Notes: a model not told the origin generated them from the sequence alone. A stretch of DNA of 64,000 nucleotides from Faecalicatena contorta (GCF_039521745.1 NZ_BAAACT010000042.1); one strand, 5' to 3'; positions 32,589-42,005 are shown, numbered from the stretch's first letter. Numbers and translations: made by a program.

Positions 32589-34156
32589 CCCAGCATCTTC
32601 TCCCTGTATTTGGACGGGGTCAGCCCCGTGAATTTTTTAAAGCTTTTGCTAAAATAATTGCCATTGCTGTAGCCGACCCTGGAGGATATATCTGTGATCT
32701 GATAGCGGGCGTCACTTAGCAGCTGCATCGCCTTTTCCATGCGGTACTCTGTCAGATACTGATTGAGAGTCTGTCCTGTCTGGCTCTTAAAATAGGTACA
32801 GACATAAGAAGCAGAGAGATATACATGGTCGCTGATCTCCTTGATGGAGAGCGCATCGCTGGCATAATTCCGGCTGATATAGTCCTTGATCAGAAAAATC
32901 GTGGAATCTTCCGGAACGTGGGCGCTGATGCCTGCAAAAAACTGCTCCGTTCTGGAGATTAGCAGCTCGTGAAGCTCCTGGTAAGTAAAACAGCGTTCCA
33001 GATGGTCAATGATACTTTCCTCTGTACTGGTCTCCGAAGGATCATGGCTCAGTTTCAGCGTCTGGCGGCAGTCATTGATACTGATAAAAAGTTTATAGTA
33101 AATATCCTTCACCTGGTTGGGAAGAAACACCCTGTTTTCAGAATAACACCGATACAGCCGGCTCAGCAGTCCGATGCAGGCAGCCTGATCTTTGGCAAGA
33201 AGCGCATCTTTAAAGTCCGCCGCAATCTTTTCCGTCTGTTCCTGTGCGCCTGGTTCCATTCCCGGTGCGTTTTCCATGTCTGATGCAGCAAGAAGCGTAC
33301 CCGGGCTGAAAAAGAAACTGCTTTGGAGCATAACCACCGCGGTCGTATAAGAGTGATAGACCCGGCTGATTCCGCTCACCGTGTCTCCCCGCCCGATAAA
33401 AAAATCACCCAGGGGAAGAAACTGCTCTTTCAGAAAATTCTCAACAGCAGACAGGGCAATTGGGGAGGGCGCACTGTTTCCCATAATATGAAACACATGA
33501 TATACGGCGTGGATCTGGATATAAAATACATGCAGGTGATAATGTGTAAGATAATCGGTCAGGTCATCCCGGATGCTGCGCAGAAGTGTGCCGTCAGGTT
33601 CGGAGGGTTTCAGCCTGACGATATAGGTTGTAAAACTGCTCCCAGGCATCAAACGGAGAGAAAGTTCTTCGGCCAGGCTGGTGATCTGCCCGGTATTCTC
33701 CTTATAGGGTTTGGTCAGCAGCAGTGCAAGATGGGAAGCGGTCTCCATAGAATACAGGTTTTCGTTCTGCCTGGTGCGCAGATTCTTTGCACGGCGCTCG
33801 ATGGCTTCCAGCACGGCCTCTTTGATTTCCTCCGGGTTTAGAGGCTTTTCTACATAATTGATCGCTTTCAGTTTGATGGCCGCCTTCAGATACTCCTTGT
33901 CCGAATAACCGCTCATAAAAATGACGCTGGTATCCGGAAGAAACTCTTCCAGACGTTCGACCAGCTGAATCCCGTTCATGCGCGGCATGCGGACATCACA
34001 CAGAATAATATCCGGTTTCTGCGCGCGGGCAATATCCAGCGCGTTCACTCCGTCATCGGCCTGAAAGATCTGCTCAATCCCCAGTGCGTTCCAGTCAAGA
34101 GACGCAATCAGTCCTTCACGGGTTAACTCTTCATCGTCCACAATCAATAATCTCAT
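32585..34156 (-). CDS. YesN-type response regulator with AraC output domain
   Basis: A 523-residue response regulator. The receiver domain (1-120) has the acidic pair DDEE at the start, phospho-acceptor Asp54 (ILCDVRMPRMNG) and Lys in VEKPL. A long middle region is typical of YesN proteins. The C-terminal 100 residues carry the two AraC helix-turn-helix motifs (LSIKEISDHVYLSASYVCTYFKSQTG and YQITDISSRVGYSNGNYFSKSFKKFTGLTPSKYRE). It pairs with the overlapping kinase gene and is divergent from the ABC transporter at 34595, whose promoter it likely activates. The 66-bp tandem repeats lie in the shared control region. Confidence 0.92.
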   Translation of the reverse strand: MRLLIVDDEELTREGLIASLDWNALGIEQIFQADDGVNALDIARAQKPDIILCDVRMPRMNGIQLVERLEEFLPDTSVIFMSGYSDKEYLKAAIKLKAINYVEKPLNPEEIKEAVLEAIERRAKNLRTRQNENLYSMETASHLALLLTKPYKENTGQITSLAEELSLRLMPGSSFTTYIVRLKPSEPDGTLLRSIRDDLTDYLTHYHLHVFYIQIHAVYHVFHIMGNSAPSPIALSAVENFLKEQFLPLGDFFIGRGDTVSGISRVYHSYTTAVVMLQSSFFFSPGTLLAASDMENAPGMEPGAQEQTEKIAADFKDALLAKDQAACIGLLSRLYRCYSENRVFLPNQVKDIYYKLFISINDCRQTLKLSHDPSETSTEESIIDHLERCFTYQELHELLISRTEQFFAGISAHVPEDSTIFLIKDYISRNYASDALSIKEISDHVYLSASYVCTYFKSQTGQTLNQYLTEYRMEKAMQLLSDARYQITDISSRVGYSNGNYFSKSFKKFTGLTPSKYREKMLG

Positions 34157-34318
34157 CGTATCGGTTCTCCTTCGTAATCAGATCGTCCTTTGCCCTGATA
34201 TGCTGGGCAGGGGAATCCGCATGCTGTCAGGGACTCCTGAACGTGCCCCCTCGAATATAGAAGTTTCATTATATTTTTACTATATGCTATCATTCTAACA
34301 AAATCTATCTGTGAAATC

Positions 34319-34451
34319 TATACTTTATTCTGCAGCTTGCTGCAGACCCGCCCGCAGAGCATGAGATACGGGGTGCCCTTTGGGTATACTTTATTCTGCA
34401 GCTTGCTGCAGACCCGCCCGTCAGGGCATGAGATACGGGGTGCCCTTTGGG
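34319..34451. repeat. tandem 66/67-bp direct repeat upstream of the rhamnose transporter
   Basis: Copies 34319-34384 and 34385-34451 differ only in a small patch (GCAGAGC versus GTCAGGGC). Each contains a TCTGCAG-CTTG-CTGCAGA hairpin and ends in GGGTGCCCTTTGGG. The gap 34157-34594 contains no gene; the rest is AT-rich. Confidence 0.85.
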
Positions 34452-34594
34452 TATACCCTAATGTTCTGCTTGAGCAGAAAACCTGACTGAAGACTAATAC
34501 AAAAAAAATTTACCCTTAATCGAAAAATTTTGCTGTTTTGGTAGAAGTTTAGAACTGTTACACTTATTTTAGAAAGGAAAAGGAGGGAAACACG

Positions 34595-36085
34595 GTGTCT
34601 GAATATGTTTTGGAATTAAAGGGTATCACAAAAATATTTCCTGGCGTTAAGGCTTTGGACAATGTGCATTTCCAGCTCAAAAAGGGTGAAGTCCATGCAT
34701 TGATGGGCGAGAACGGAGCCGGTAAGTCTACATTCATCAAAGTCATAACCGGAGTACATAAAGCAGAAGAAGGCGAGATGTTCCTGGACGGCAGGAAGGT
34801 TGACTTCAAAGGCCCCAGAGATGCACAGGCAGCCGGTATTGCGGCAGTTTACCAGCATCCGACATCTTATCCGGACCTGACAGTAGCAGAAAATATCTTC
34901 ATGGGCCACGAGATCATCAGCAGAGGCATGATTCAGTGGAAGAAGATGAATGAGGAAGCGGGCAAGCTGCTGTCCCAGCTGAACGCCGACTTTAAGCCTA
35001 CCGATGAGATGGGAGCTTTGAGCGTGGCACAGCAGCAGATGGTGGAGATTGCAAAGGCACTTTCTACAAATGCCAGAATCATTATTTTGGATGAGCCTAC
35101 CGCAGCGCTGACCAAGAATGAGTCTGAGGAGCTGTACCGGATCGTTGATAAGCTGAAAGACAGCGGTGTTTCTGTCATCTTCATCTCCCACCGTTTTGAG
35201 GATATGTACCGCCTGGCAAGCACGGTTACCGTGTTCCGGGATTCACAGTATATCGGCACTTATGATGTGGATGGAATCACCAATGCGGATTTGATTAAAG
35301 CAATGGTTGGACGTGAGATCAAGGATCTGTTCCCAAAACCGGAAGTGCAGATCGGACCTGAAGTACTGCGGGTGGAGGGACTCTCCAGACTTGGATATTT
35401 CAAGAATGTTTCCTTCAGCGTGCATGCAGGTGAGATCGTAGGTCTGACAGGGCTGGTTGGCGCAGGGCGGACCGAGGTTGTGGAAAGTGTCTGCGGTATC
35501 ACAAAGCCGGATGCCGGGAAGGTATTTCTGGAGGGCAAGGAAACACATATCAAACAACCGTCCGATGCGATGAAGCAGGGGATCATCCTTCTTCCCGAAG
35601 ACCGTCAGAAAGAAGGACTGATCATGAGCTGGGGCCTGGGCAGGAACGTCACACTTCCGACCATGGGCAAATATGCAAAGCATGGTTTTAATAACGAGAA
35701 GAAAGAACGCGAAATTGCGAAGAAGCTTCTCGAAGATGTGGATACAAAAGCAGTTACGATCTTCGATCCTGCGACATCACTCTCAGGAGGTAATCAGCAG
35801 AAGGTCGTAGTAGCAAAGGCGCTCGGCCAGGAGATGAAGGTTGTCATCATGGATGAGCCGACAAAAGGTGTGGACGTTGGAGCCAAGGCGGAGATCTATC
35901 AGATCATGGGCGATCTGGCAAAACTGGGATACGCGATTATCCTGATCTCCTCCGAAATGCCCGAGATCCTGGGCATGAGCGATAGAATCGTCGTAATGTG
36001 CGGCGGAAAAGTAACTGGTGAACTGAACCGTGATGAGGCGACTCAGGAAGGCATTCTTGAGCTGGCGATGGAAAAATCAAAGTAG
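34595..36085 (+). CDS. sugar ABC transporter ATPase (probable rhamnose RhaT-type)
   Basis: A 496-residue fused double ATPase of the RbsA/MglA class. First cassette: Walker A GENGAGKST, signature-like LSVAQQQ, Walker B IIILDEPTAAL. Second cassette: degenerate Walker A (GLVGAGRTE), signature LSGGNQQK and VVIMDEPTKGVD. Starts at a GTG (34595) behind AGGAGG at 34581-34586. It is first in an operon with two permeases, a binding lipoprotein and rhamnose mutarotase, an order like the rhaSTPQ-rhaU transport operons known for L-rhamnose. The rhamnose assignment rests on that mutarotase and on rhaAB in the window. Confidence 0.9.
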   Translation: MSEYVLELKGITKIFPGVKALDNVHFQLKKGEVHALMGENGAGKSTFIKVITGVHKAEEGEMFLDGRKVDFKGPRDAQAAGIAAVYQHPTSYPDLTVAENIFMGHEIISRGMIQWKKMNEEAGKLLSQLNADFKPTDEMGALSVAQQQMVEIAKALSTNARIIILDEPTAALTKNESEELYRIVDKLKDSGVSVIFISHRFEDMYRLASTVTVFRDSQYIGTYDVDGITNADLIKAMVGREIKDLFPKPEVQIGPEVLRVEGLSRLGYFKNVSFSVHAGEIVGLTGLVGAGRTEVVESVCGITKPDAGKVFLEGKETHIKQPSDAMKQGIILLPEDRQKEGLIMSWGLGRNVTLPTMGKYAKHGFNNEKKEREIAKKLLEDVDTKAVTIFDPATSLSGGNQQKVVVAKALGQEMKVVIMDEPTKGVDVGAKAEIYQIMGDLAKLGYAIILISSEMPEILGMSDRIVVMCGGKVTGELNRDEATQEGILELAMEKSK

Positions 36086-36100
36086 GAGGAAATGGGAAAG

Positions 36101-37093
36101 ATGAAAGAAAATAAATCTATCTGGAAAAAAATCACCGGCTCCCGTGAAGCAAGCCTTCTGATCGTTTTGATTATCCTCTGTGTGGTCATTTCATTCAGAA
36201 GCCCTTCCTTCATGACGCTGAAATCTATATCGGATATGCTGAAAAATAACGCGGTTATCATGATCATGACCCTGGGAATGCTGGGAGTGCTGCTACTCGG
36301 CGGTATCGATATCTCAATCGCATCCACGCTTGCATTTTCCGGGATGACGGTCGGGATGCTGCTGAAATATAACATCGTAGAAAATGCTTTCCTGCTCTTT
36401 CTGATTGCGATCGGAATCGGAGCGTTGTGCGGGCTGGTAATCGGCCTTGTTATCGCAAAAGGAAAGGTGCTTCCGATCATTGCAACAATGGGATTCATGT
36501 ACATATACCGGGGCATGGCCTATATGATCGGAAACAGCCAGTGGGCAAGTGCAGAAAACCTGGGTGAGTTTAAAAACTTTGCCCTGGGTAAGGTACTGGG
36601 AATTAATAATGTTGTATTAATCATGTTTGCATGTTATATTATATTCTTTATTGTTATGAAATGGACGAAGGTGGGAAGAAAAGTATATGCGGTAGGGAGC
36701 AACCGTGAGGCGGCTGCAATATCCGGTATCAATACGTCCAATGTGGAACTGATGGTTTATACGGTAATGGGAATTCTCGCAGGACTGTGCGGCGCCCTGG
36801 CCGTAGCGGTTTACTCTTCCGCACAGCCCAACATGCTGTACGGAAAAGAGATGGATGTTATCGCCGCCTGTGTCATCGGCGGTGTCAGCATGACAGGCGG
36901 GCGCGGAAGTGTTGTAGGAGCATTCCTTGGTTCCCTGATCCTGGCGATTATCGCAAAAGCACTTCCTCTCGTAGGAATCGACTCGATTGCACAGAATACA
37001 GTAAAGGGTGTTATCATATTAGTCGTCGTAATCCTGAACGTCGTAACACAGCGTGTAATGGATAAAAATAATCTGAAGGGAAGGGAGATGTAA
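36101..37093 (+). CDS. sugar ABC permease 1 (RbsC-type)
   Basis: A 331-residue integral membrane permease of the BPD_transp_2 family with about 8-10 hydrophobic segments. Family text: LGGIDISIASTLAFSGM, LIIGLVIAKGKVLPIIATMGFMYIYRG-like loop, the cytoplasmic AVGSNREAAAISGINTS motif contacting the ATPase, and the C-terminal CVIGGVSMTGGRGSVVGAFLG. The start at 36101 is taken 10 bp after AGGAGGA; an ATG at 36092 is too close to that site. It pairs with the next permease, overlapping in function as a heterodimer. Confidence 0.88.
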   Translation: MKENKSIWKKITGSREASLLIVLIILCVVISFRSPSFMTLKSISDMLKNNAVIMIMTLGMLGVLLLGGIDISIASTLAFSGMTVGMLLKYNIVENAFLLFLIAIGIGALCGLVIGLVIAKGKVLPIIATMGFMYIYRGMAYMIGNSQWASAENLGEFKNFALGKVLGINNVVLIMFACYIIFFIVMKWTKVGRKVYAVGSNREAAAISGINTSNVELMVYTVMGILAGLCGALAVAVYSSAQPNMLYGKEMDVIAACVIGGVSMTGGRGSVVGAFLGSLILAIIAKALPLVGIDSIAQNTVKGVIILVVVILNVVTQRVMDKNNLKGREM

Positions 37094-37095
37094 TC

Positions 37096-38106
37096 ATGGC
37101 AGGAAAATCCGGAAGAACTATAGCCAATGTGCCAGAGAAGTCATGGAAGAAGACAGTTCTCAGTTGGGAAGGCATGCTGGTAGTATTGTTTATCGTAATC
37201 AACATTTTTTGTTCGAGTATCTCCCAGAGCTATCAGGTATCCAATGTCCTCAGAGAGATGCCCAAATATCTGACAGAAGTGTTTCTGATGCTTCCAATGG
37301 CATACATCCTGATACTTGGCGAAATTGATATATCCGTAGGCGCTACCGTCTGCCTGTCAGCCACGATGACATGCATGGTATGCAACAAAGATATGCCGTT
37401 TATCTTAGTAGTTCTGACCGCGCTTGTGGTCGGCACGGTCTGCGGACTGGTGAACGGCCTGATCCTTACAAAGTTTACAGAATTGCCTCCTATGATTGTA
37501 ACGCTGGGAACGCAGATCGTATTCAGAGGAATTGCAGAGATCGCTCTTGGAAGCGGCGGGTCCATATCATTAAGCAACGCAGACGGGTTCCGCATGATCG
37601 CCGGAAAAGTGGGGATGATCCCATATATCCTCTTCGTAGTGGTGATATTTGCAGTCATTTTTACCGTTGTACTCAGCAAGACGACATTCGGAAGGAGTGT
37701 ATATGCTATCGGATCCAACCGGCTGGCAGCCTACTATTCAGGAATCCATGTACAAAAGATCCGCCTGATCATCTATATGGTGATGGGTTTCATGGCCGGG
37801 CTTGCAGCGCTCTTCCTCACTTCCGTGCTTTACGGAGCCAACACCACGACGGGAAACGGATTTGAGCTTGATGCCATCGCAATGGCGGTATTCGGCGGAA
37901 TATCAACCGCCGGGGGCAAGGGTAAGTTACAGGGAGGAATCATTTCCGCATTCATAATCATCTGCCTGAGAATTGGTCTTGGACAGATCAACATGAACCC
38001 GCAGTTAATTCTGATTATATTAGGCGCTCTGCTGATTCTGGCCGTATTACTGCCAAATATCGGAGGCGAGTTAAAGTTAAAGAAAAAAACAGCAGCAGTT
38101 AAGTAG
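37096..38106 (+). CDS. sugar ABC permease 2 (RbsC-type)
   Basis: A 336-residue membrane permease of the same family, starting 2 bp after the previous stop. It shows LGEIDISVGATVCLSATMT, FTELPPMIVTLGTQIVFRGIAEI, AIGSNRLAAYYSGIHV and AVFGGISTAGGKGKLQGG. A 30-residue polar N-terminus precedes the first helix, and a KLKKKTAAVK tail ends it. Two unequal permeases in one operon are typical of rhamnose (RhaP/RhaQ) and autoinducer-2 transporters, whereas ribose systems have one. Confidence 0.88.
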   Translation: MAGKSGRTIANVPEKSWKKTVLSWEGMLVVLFIVINIFCSSISQSYQVSNVLREMPKYLTEVFLMLPMAYILILGEIDISVGATVCLSATMTCMVCNKDMPFILVVLTALVVGTVCGLVNGLILTKFTELPPMIVTLGTQIVFRGIAEIALGSGGSISLSNADGFRMIAGKVGMIPYILFVVVIFAVIFTVVLSKTTFGRSVYAIGSNRLAAYYSGIHVQKIRLIIYMVMGFMAGLAALFLTSVLYGANTTTGNGFELDAIAMAVFGGISTAGGKGKLQGGIISAFIIICLRIGLGQINMNPQLILIILGALLILAVLLPNIGGELKLKKKTAAVK

Positions 38107-38199
38107 TTTGTTTCTAATAACTTGTTTTTATTAATCTGATACCGGGCGTCGGGAAAGGCGCTTTGTATACAATAAAATTCCATAGGGAGGAAAGAAAGC

Positions 38200-39285
38200 A
38201 TGAAGAAAAAAGTTTTAAGCGTACTGTTATGTGTAGCAATGGCGGCAACACTGGCTGTAGGATGCGGCTCAAAGGATGAGGGCGCTGCAGACGGCGGCTC
38301 TGATGCAAAGACAGAGGATACTGCAAAAGATGACGGCAGTGATTCCGGAAAGAAGACGTATGCAATTGTTACAAAATCAGCAGGAAATCCTTACAATGAA
38401 AAAGAGGCGGAAGGTTTCCAGGAAGTAATCGAGGCAGAAGGCGGAGAATGCATCGTTAAACATCCTGAGGCTGCTACAGCGGATGCACAGGTATCCGTAA
38501 TCCAGTCACTGATTTCTCAGGGAGTAGATTCTATCTGTATCGCTGCAAACGATGAGAATGCACTTCAGGCAGCATTGGAAGAAGCAATGGACGCAGGAAT
38601 CAAAGTATCCTGCCTTGACTCTAAAGCGAACCCTGACAGCCGTCAGACATTTGTAAACCAGGCTGGAACAACAGAGATCGGCCAGGCTCTGATGGACGCT
38701 GTTCTGGACATCACAGGCGGAGAAGGACAGTGGGCAATTCTTTCAGCTACATCACAGGCAACAAACCAGAATGCATGGATCGACGCTATGAAAGAGATCA
38801 TGAAAGAAGACAAATACTCCAAACTGGAACTTGTAGAAGTTGCATACGGAGATGACGAGCCACAGAAATCAACGGACCAGACACAGGCTCTGTTATCCAA
38901 ATATCCGGATCTGAAAGTTATCTGCGCACCTACAACTGTTGGTATCAATGCGGCGGCTAAGGTACTTCAGGATGAGAAATCATCTGTAAAACTGACAGGA
39001 CTTGGACTGCCTTCAGAAATGGCTGAATACATCGGTGATGACGATGCCCATTCCTGCCCGTATATGTATCTGTGGAATCCGATCGATGTTGGACGCCTTG
39101 GGGCATACACATCAATCGCATTAGTTGACGGAACAATTACAGGAGCAGTAGATGACACATTCACAGCCGGCGACATGGGCGACTATACAGTAGTAGAAGC
39201 GTCCGACGGCGGAACAGAAGTCATCCTTGGCGCACCGTTCAAATTTGATCCTTCTAACATCGACGAGTGGAAAGATGTTTACTAG
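38200..39285 (+). CDS. sugar-binding lipoprotein (probable rhamnose)
   Basis: A 361-residue periplasmic-binding-protein-1-like lipoprotein. The signal peptide ends in the lipobox LAVGC (Cys about residue 22), followed by an acidic linker rich in Gly, Asp and Lys, then the Peripla_BP_4 fold (YAIVTKSAGNPYNEKEAEGFQEVIEAEGGE...VSVIQSLISQGVDSICIAAND). It is anchored outside the membrane and delivers sugar to the permeases encoded upstream. The gap of 93 bp before it and the terminator after it suit a highly expressed last gene of the transport unit. Ligand inferred from context. Confidence 0.9.
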   Translation: MKKKVLSVLLCVAMAATLAVGCGSKDEGAADGGSDAKTEDTAKDDGSDSGKKTYAIVTKSAGNPYNEKEAEGFQEVIEAEGGECIVKHPEAATADAQVSVIQSLISQGVDSICIAANDENALQAALEEAMDAGIKVSCLDSKANPDSRQTFVNQAGTTEIGQALMDAVLDITGGEGQWAILSATSQATNQNAWIDAMKEIMKEDKYSKLELVEVAYGDDEPQKSTDQTQALLSKYPDLKVICAPTTVGINAAAKVLQDEKSSVKLTGLGLPSEMAEYIGDDDAHSCPYMYLWNPIDVGRLGAYTSIALVDGTITGAVDDTFTAGDMGDYTVVEASDGGTEVILGAPFKFDPSNIDEWKDVY

Positions 39286-39303
39286 AATTTTACAACTCCA
39301 TAG

Positions 39304-39348
39304 ATAAGAAATATAAGCGGGCGGTTTTTGCCCGCTTATATTTCTTAT
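39304..39348. terminator. terminator after binding-protein gene
   Basis: An 18-19-bp stem (ATAAGAAATATAAGCGGGC and its complement) flanks a GGTTTTT loop, just after the stop. The A/T-rich lower part supplies T's on both strands. Confidence 0.8.
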
Positions 39349-39457
39349 GGCTTTCAAAAGCTGCTCTTTGAACTAGACAGGAGCCGTGGTAAGTGATATT
39401 CTGGAAGCAGCACAAAGGGCATGTACATAAGAATGCCGAGACAAGAAAGGAGACAAC

Positions 39458-39772
39458 ATGATCAGAAAAAGTTTTAAAATGAAATTATACCCGGGAATGG
39501 AAAAAGAGTATGAAAAGCGCCATAACCAACTGTGGCCGGAGATGAGAGATATGATCCATGAATACGGCGGATCGAATTATTCGATCTTCCTCGATAAGGA
39601 GACTGATATTCTGTATGGCTATATAGAACTCGAAGACGCAGAAAAATGGGACAAGAGCGCGGACACAGAGATCTGCCGTAAATGGTGGGACTTCATGGCG
39701 GATATCATGGAGACCAATCCGGATAATAGTCCTGTATCTACTGATCTTTATCCTGTATTTCATTTGGACTGA
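39458..39772 (+). CDS. rhaM: L-rhamnose mutarotase
   Basis: A 104-residue protein interconverting alpha and beta anomers of L-rhamnose. The family text is clear: RKSFKMKLYPGMEKEYEKRHNQLWPEM near the N-terminus (with the catalytic His in KRHNQLWPE), NYSIFLD, YGYIELED and the KWWDFMADIMETNPDNSP segment with the Trp pair. It follows the transporter after a terminator and its own GAAAGGAG ribosome site. This gene is the best evidence that the neighbouring transporter carries rhamnose. Confidence 0.93.
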   Translation: MIRKSFKMKLYPGMEKEYEKRHNQLWPEMRDMIHEYGGSNYSIFLDKETDILYGYIELEDAEKWDKSADTEICRKWWDFMADIMETNPDNSPVSTDLYPVFHLD

Positions 39773-39805
39773 GTTAAACATCATACACATGTATTGGATC
39801 TGCAA

Positions 39806-39838
39806 TAAGGGGACTGTCTGCGAACAGATGGCCCCCTT
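39806..39838 (+). terminator. terminator after rhaM
   Basis: AAGGGG.CTGTCTG pairs with CAGATGG.CCCCTT around a CGAA loop, followed by TTTCTC. Confidence 0.65.
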
Positions 39839-39920
39839 TCTCTATCTTTAGAATCACATAAGCCCTTATCCATGTAAAAGTTTTAAATTTTTTCTATTAC
39901 AATGTTTTGAAAACTGGGGA

Positions 39921-39980
39921 TTGACATTCTGATAAAACCGGATTATTATATAAATATAAATGAACCGAAACGTTTCGGTT
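39921..39980 (+). promoter_or_regulatory. promoter and LacI-type operator of the aldolase-kinase cluster
   Basis: TTGACA (39921-39926) and TATTAT (39944-39949) are 17 bp apart. The perfect 18-bp palindrome AACCGAAACGTTTCGGTT (39963-39980) lies just past the transcription start, ideal for repression. The same CGAAACGTTTCG core recurs at 41977-41988 on the other side of the lacI-type gene. Confidence 0.85.
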
Positions 39981-40002
39981 AACCCTAAGGAGGATAATAC
40001 AT

Positions 40003-40854
40003 ATGCCATTAGTTACATCAGAACAAATGTTATTGGATGCGCAGAAGGGCGGTTATGCTGTAGGTGCCTTTAATGTGGAGAATATGGAGATGGTGAAGGC
40101 CGTGATTGCGGCTGCGGAAGAACTGCATGCGCCTGTTATGCTGCAGACGACCCCTTCCACAGTGAAGTACGGTTCTCTGGACACCTATTTTGGGATCGTT
40201 GCTGCGGAAGCAAAAAAGGCTGCGGTTCCTGTATGTTTACACCTGGACCATGGCAGCAGCTTTGATCTGGCGGTACAGGCAATCAAGGCGGGGTATACAT
40301 CGGTCATGATCGATGGCTCACACGAAAGCTTTGAAGATAATGTCGCTGTCAGCAAAAAGGTGGTAGATGCAGCCAAAGCATGTGGCATACCGGTGGAAGC
40401 AGAACTGGGGAAGGTCGGCGGTAAGGAAGACGATCTGGAAGCAGAAGCGGATACCAATACAGATCCTGCAGAAGCAAAGGAATTTGTGGAGAGAACCGGG
40501 GTTTCCTCCCTGGCAATTGCAATCGGGACGGCTCACGGATTCTATGCAGGTACTCCGGTACTGGATAAAGAAAGAGTTTCCGAGATCAGAAAGGTAGTCT
40601 CTGTACCGCTTGTTCTCCACGGGGCGTCAGGCCTTAGCGATGATGATGTCAAAGAGTGTGTGGAGCGCGGGATGTGCAAAGTGAACTTTGCCACAGAGCT
40701 GCGGGTAGCTTATACAGACGCAGGCAAAAAGCTTCTGGAGGAGAAACCGGATACTTTTGATCCTAAGAAACTTGGCATTGTGGGTATGGAAGCAGTGAAG
40801 AATCTGGTAATGGAGCGCATGAAGGTATGCGGATGTGACCATAAAGTAAAATAG
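40003..40854 (+). CDS. class II ketose-bisphosphate aldolase (tagatose/fructose type)
   Basis: A 283-residue zinc aldolase of the FbaA/GatY/KbaY family. Catalytic Asp82 and zinc ligand His83 are in HLDHGSS; further zinc His are in GTAHGFY and VLHGASG; the GK(V)GGKEDD segment after EAELG is typical. It cleaves a ketose-1,6-bisphosphate to DHAP and glyceraldehyde-3-phosphate, or a shorter analogue. AAGGAGG precedes the start. It is the first gene behind the promoter-operator at 39921-39980. A tagatose-type substrate is suggested by the gatD-like and PfkB genes downstream, but fructose-bisphosphate aldolase proper cannot be excluded. Confidence 0.88.
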   Translation: MPLVTSEQMLLDAQKGGYAVGAFNVENMEMVKAVIAAAEELHAPVMLQTTPSTVKYGSLDTYFGIVAAEAKKAAVPVCLHLDHGSSFDLAVQAIKAGYTSVMIDGSHESFEDNVAVSKKVVDAAKACGIPVEAELGKVGGKEDDLEAEADTNTDPAEAKEFVERTGVSSLAIAIGTAHGFYAGTPVLDKERVSEIRKVVSVPLVLHGASGLSDDDVKECVERGMCKVNFATELRVAYTDAGKKLLEEKPDTFDPKKLGIVGMEAVKNLVMERMKVCGCDHKVK

Positions 40855-40954
40855 TTCCTGTTCACACCTTTTGGGCGTACACGGCACGGTTTGAACAGTA
40901 ACGTAAAATAGTCTTTCTGTGCACGGCACAGGGGCAGATAAGGCAGGGATAACC

Positions 40955-41953
40955 ATGGCAGCTACGATCAAGGATATTGCGAAGAAAACCGGACTTGGCC
41001 TGGCAACAATTTCTTCCTATTTAAATGGAGGCAATGTAAGAGAGAAGAACCGGATCAAGATAGAGGAAGCGATAGAGGAGCTTCACTTTGAAGTCAACGA
41101 GGTGGCAAGAGGCCTGAAGACAAATAAGACGAAAACAATCGGAATTATCATACCGGAGCTGAACAATATTTTCTGTGCTGAGATTATCACGGAAGTAGAG
41201 GATCAGCTCAGAAGCCATGGATATGCAACTATGATCTGCGACTGCCGTACGGACGAAAAACGTGAAGAGGAGGCTGTCGAGTTTCTGCTTCACAGGCGAG
41301 TGGATGGATTGATCATTATGCCCTCAGGAAAAAGGGGGGTATATCTGCAGAAGTTCCTTCGGGCCGGAAAACCGGTGGTGTTGGTTGACCGAAAAATCAA
41401 AGACATGGAATGCGACTGTGTTTTGGTAGACAATGAAGGTGCGGCCAGGGATGCTGTGGAACGGCTGCTCAAGGCAGGCCACAGGAAGATCGGCATGATA
41501 GCCGGACCGGAAGAGATCTATACCGCAGAAGAACGGTACCGGGGCTATTGTATGGCTATGGAGAAAGCCGGCGTTGCCTTTGGCGGAGGGCTGGTGGTCC
41601 GCGGCGATTATACGATTAAGGGCGGTGCGGCAGCCATGAAGGAACTGTTCAGGAAAAATCCGGATATGACGGCAGTATTCGTTTCCAATTACGAGATGAC
41701 CATGGGGGCGATCATAGAGGTTAACGAGCTGGGGATTGAGATCCCCGGGCAGCTTTCTTTTATTGGATTTGATAATGTGGAGTTTGCCAAGGCAAGCATC
41801 CCCAGGCTTAGTATAGTGGCACAGCCCACAAAAGAGATTGGCAGCTGCGTGTCGGAACTGATGCTTAGGAGGCTGGACGCTTCCGGAGCGCAGGAAGAGA
41901 AGGAGACGGTGAAGTTAAAGACGACCTTCGTGGAAGGAAAATCTGTCAGATGA
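40955..41953 (+). CDS. LacI-family repressor
   Basis: A 332-residue LacI regulator. The DNA-binding domain (ATIKDIAKKTGLGLATISSYLNGGNVREKNRIKIEEAIEEL) includes the hinge ARGLKTNKTKTIGIIIP. The C-terminal PBP1-like domain (about 60-330) binds the inducer. The start ATIKDIA at 40955 matches the family; the frame is open upstream but not coding. Two CGAAACGTTTCG operators flank it, one before the aldolase and one before the FGGY kinase, so it probably represses both units and is itself inside the regulon. The inducer is likely the sugar or polyol used by this cluster. Confidence 0.93.
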   Translation: MAATIKDIAKKTGLGLATISSYLNGGNVREKNRIKIEEAIEELHFEVNEVARGLKTNKTKTIGIIIPELNNIFCAEIITEVEDQLRSHGYATMICDCRTDEKREEEAVEFLLHRRVDGLIIMPSGKRGVYLQKFLRAGKPVVLVDRKIKDMECDCVLVDNEGAARDAVERLLKAGHRKIGMIAGPEEIYTAEERYRGYCMAMEKAGVAFGGGLVVRGDYTIKGGAAAMKELFRKNPDMTAVFVSNYEMTMGAIIEVNELGIEIPGQLSFIGFDNVEFAKASIPRLSIVAQPTKEIGSCVSELMLRRLDASGAQEEKETVKLKTTFVEGKSVR

Positions 41954-41976
41954 CAGAATTTTCTTTTGAGGAAGAC

Positions 41977-42005
41977 CGAAACGTTTCGATAGATAGCGAT
42001 ATAAT
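41977..42005 (+). promoter_or_regulatory. second LacI operator and promoter before the FGGY kinase
   Basis: CGAAACGTTTCG (41977-41988) overlaps the -35 position of a promoter with TATAAT at 42000-42005. It lies 24 bp after the lacI-type stop. Confidence 0.8.

Noticed and set aside
34319..34451. CRISPR-like array
   Set aside because: Only two adjoining copies with no spacers; it is a plain tandem duplication. No CRISPR array was seen anywhere in the window.
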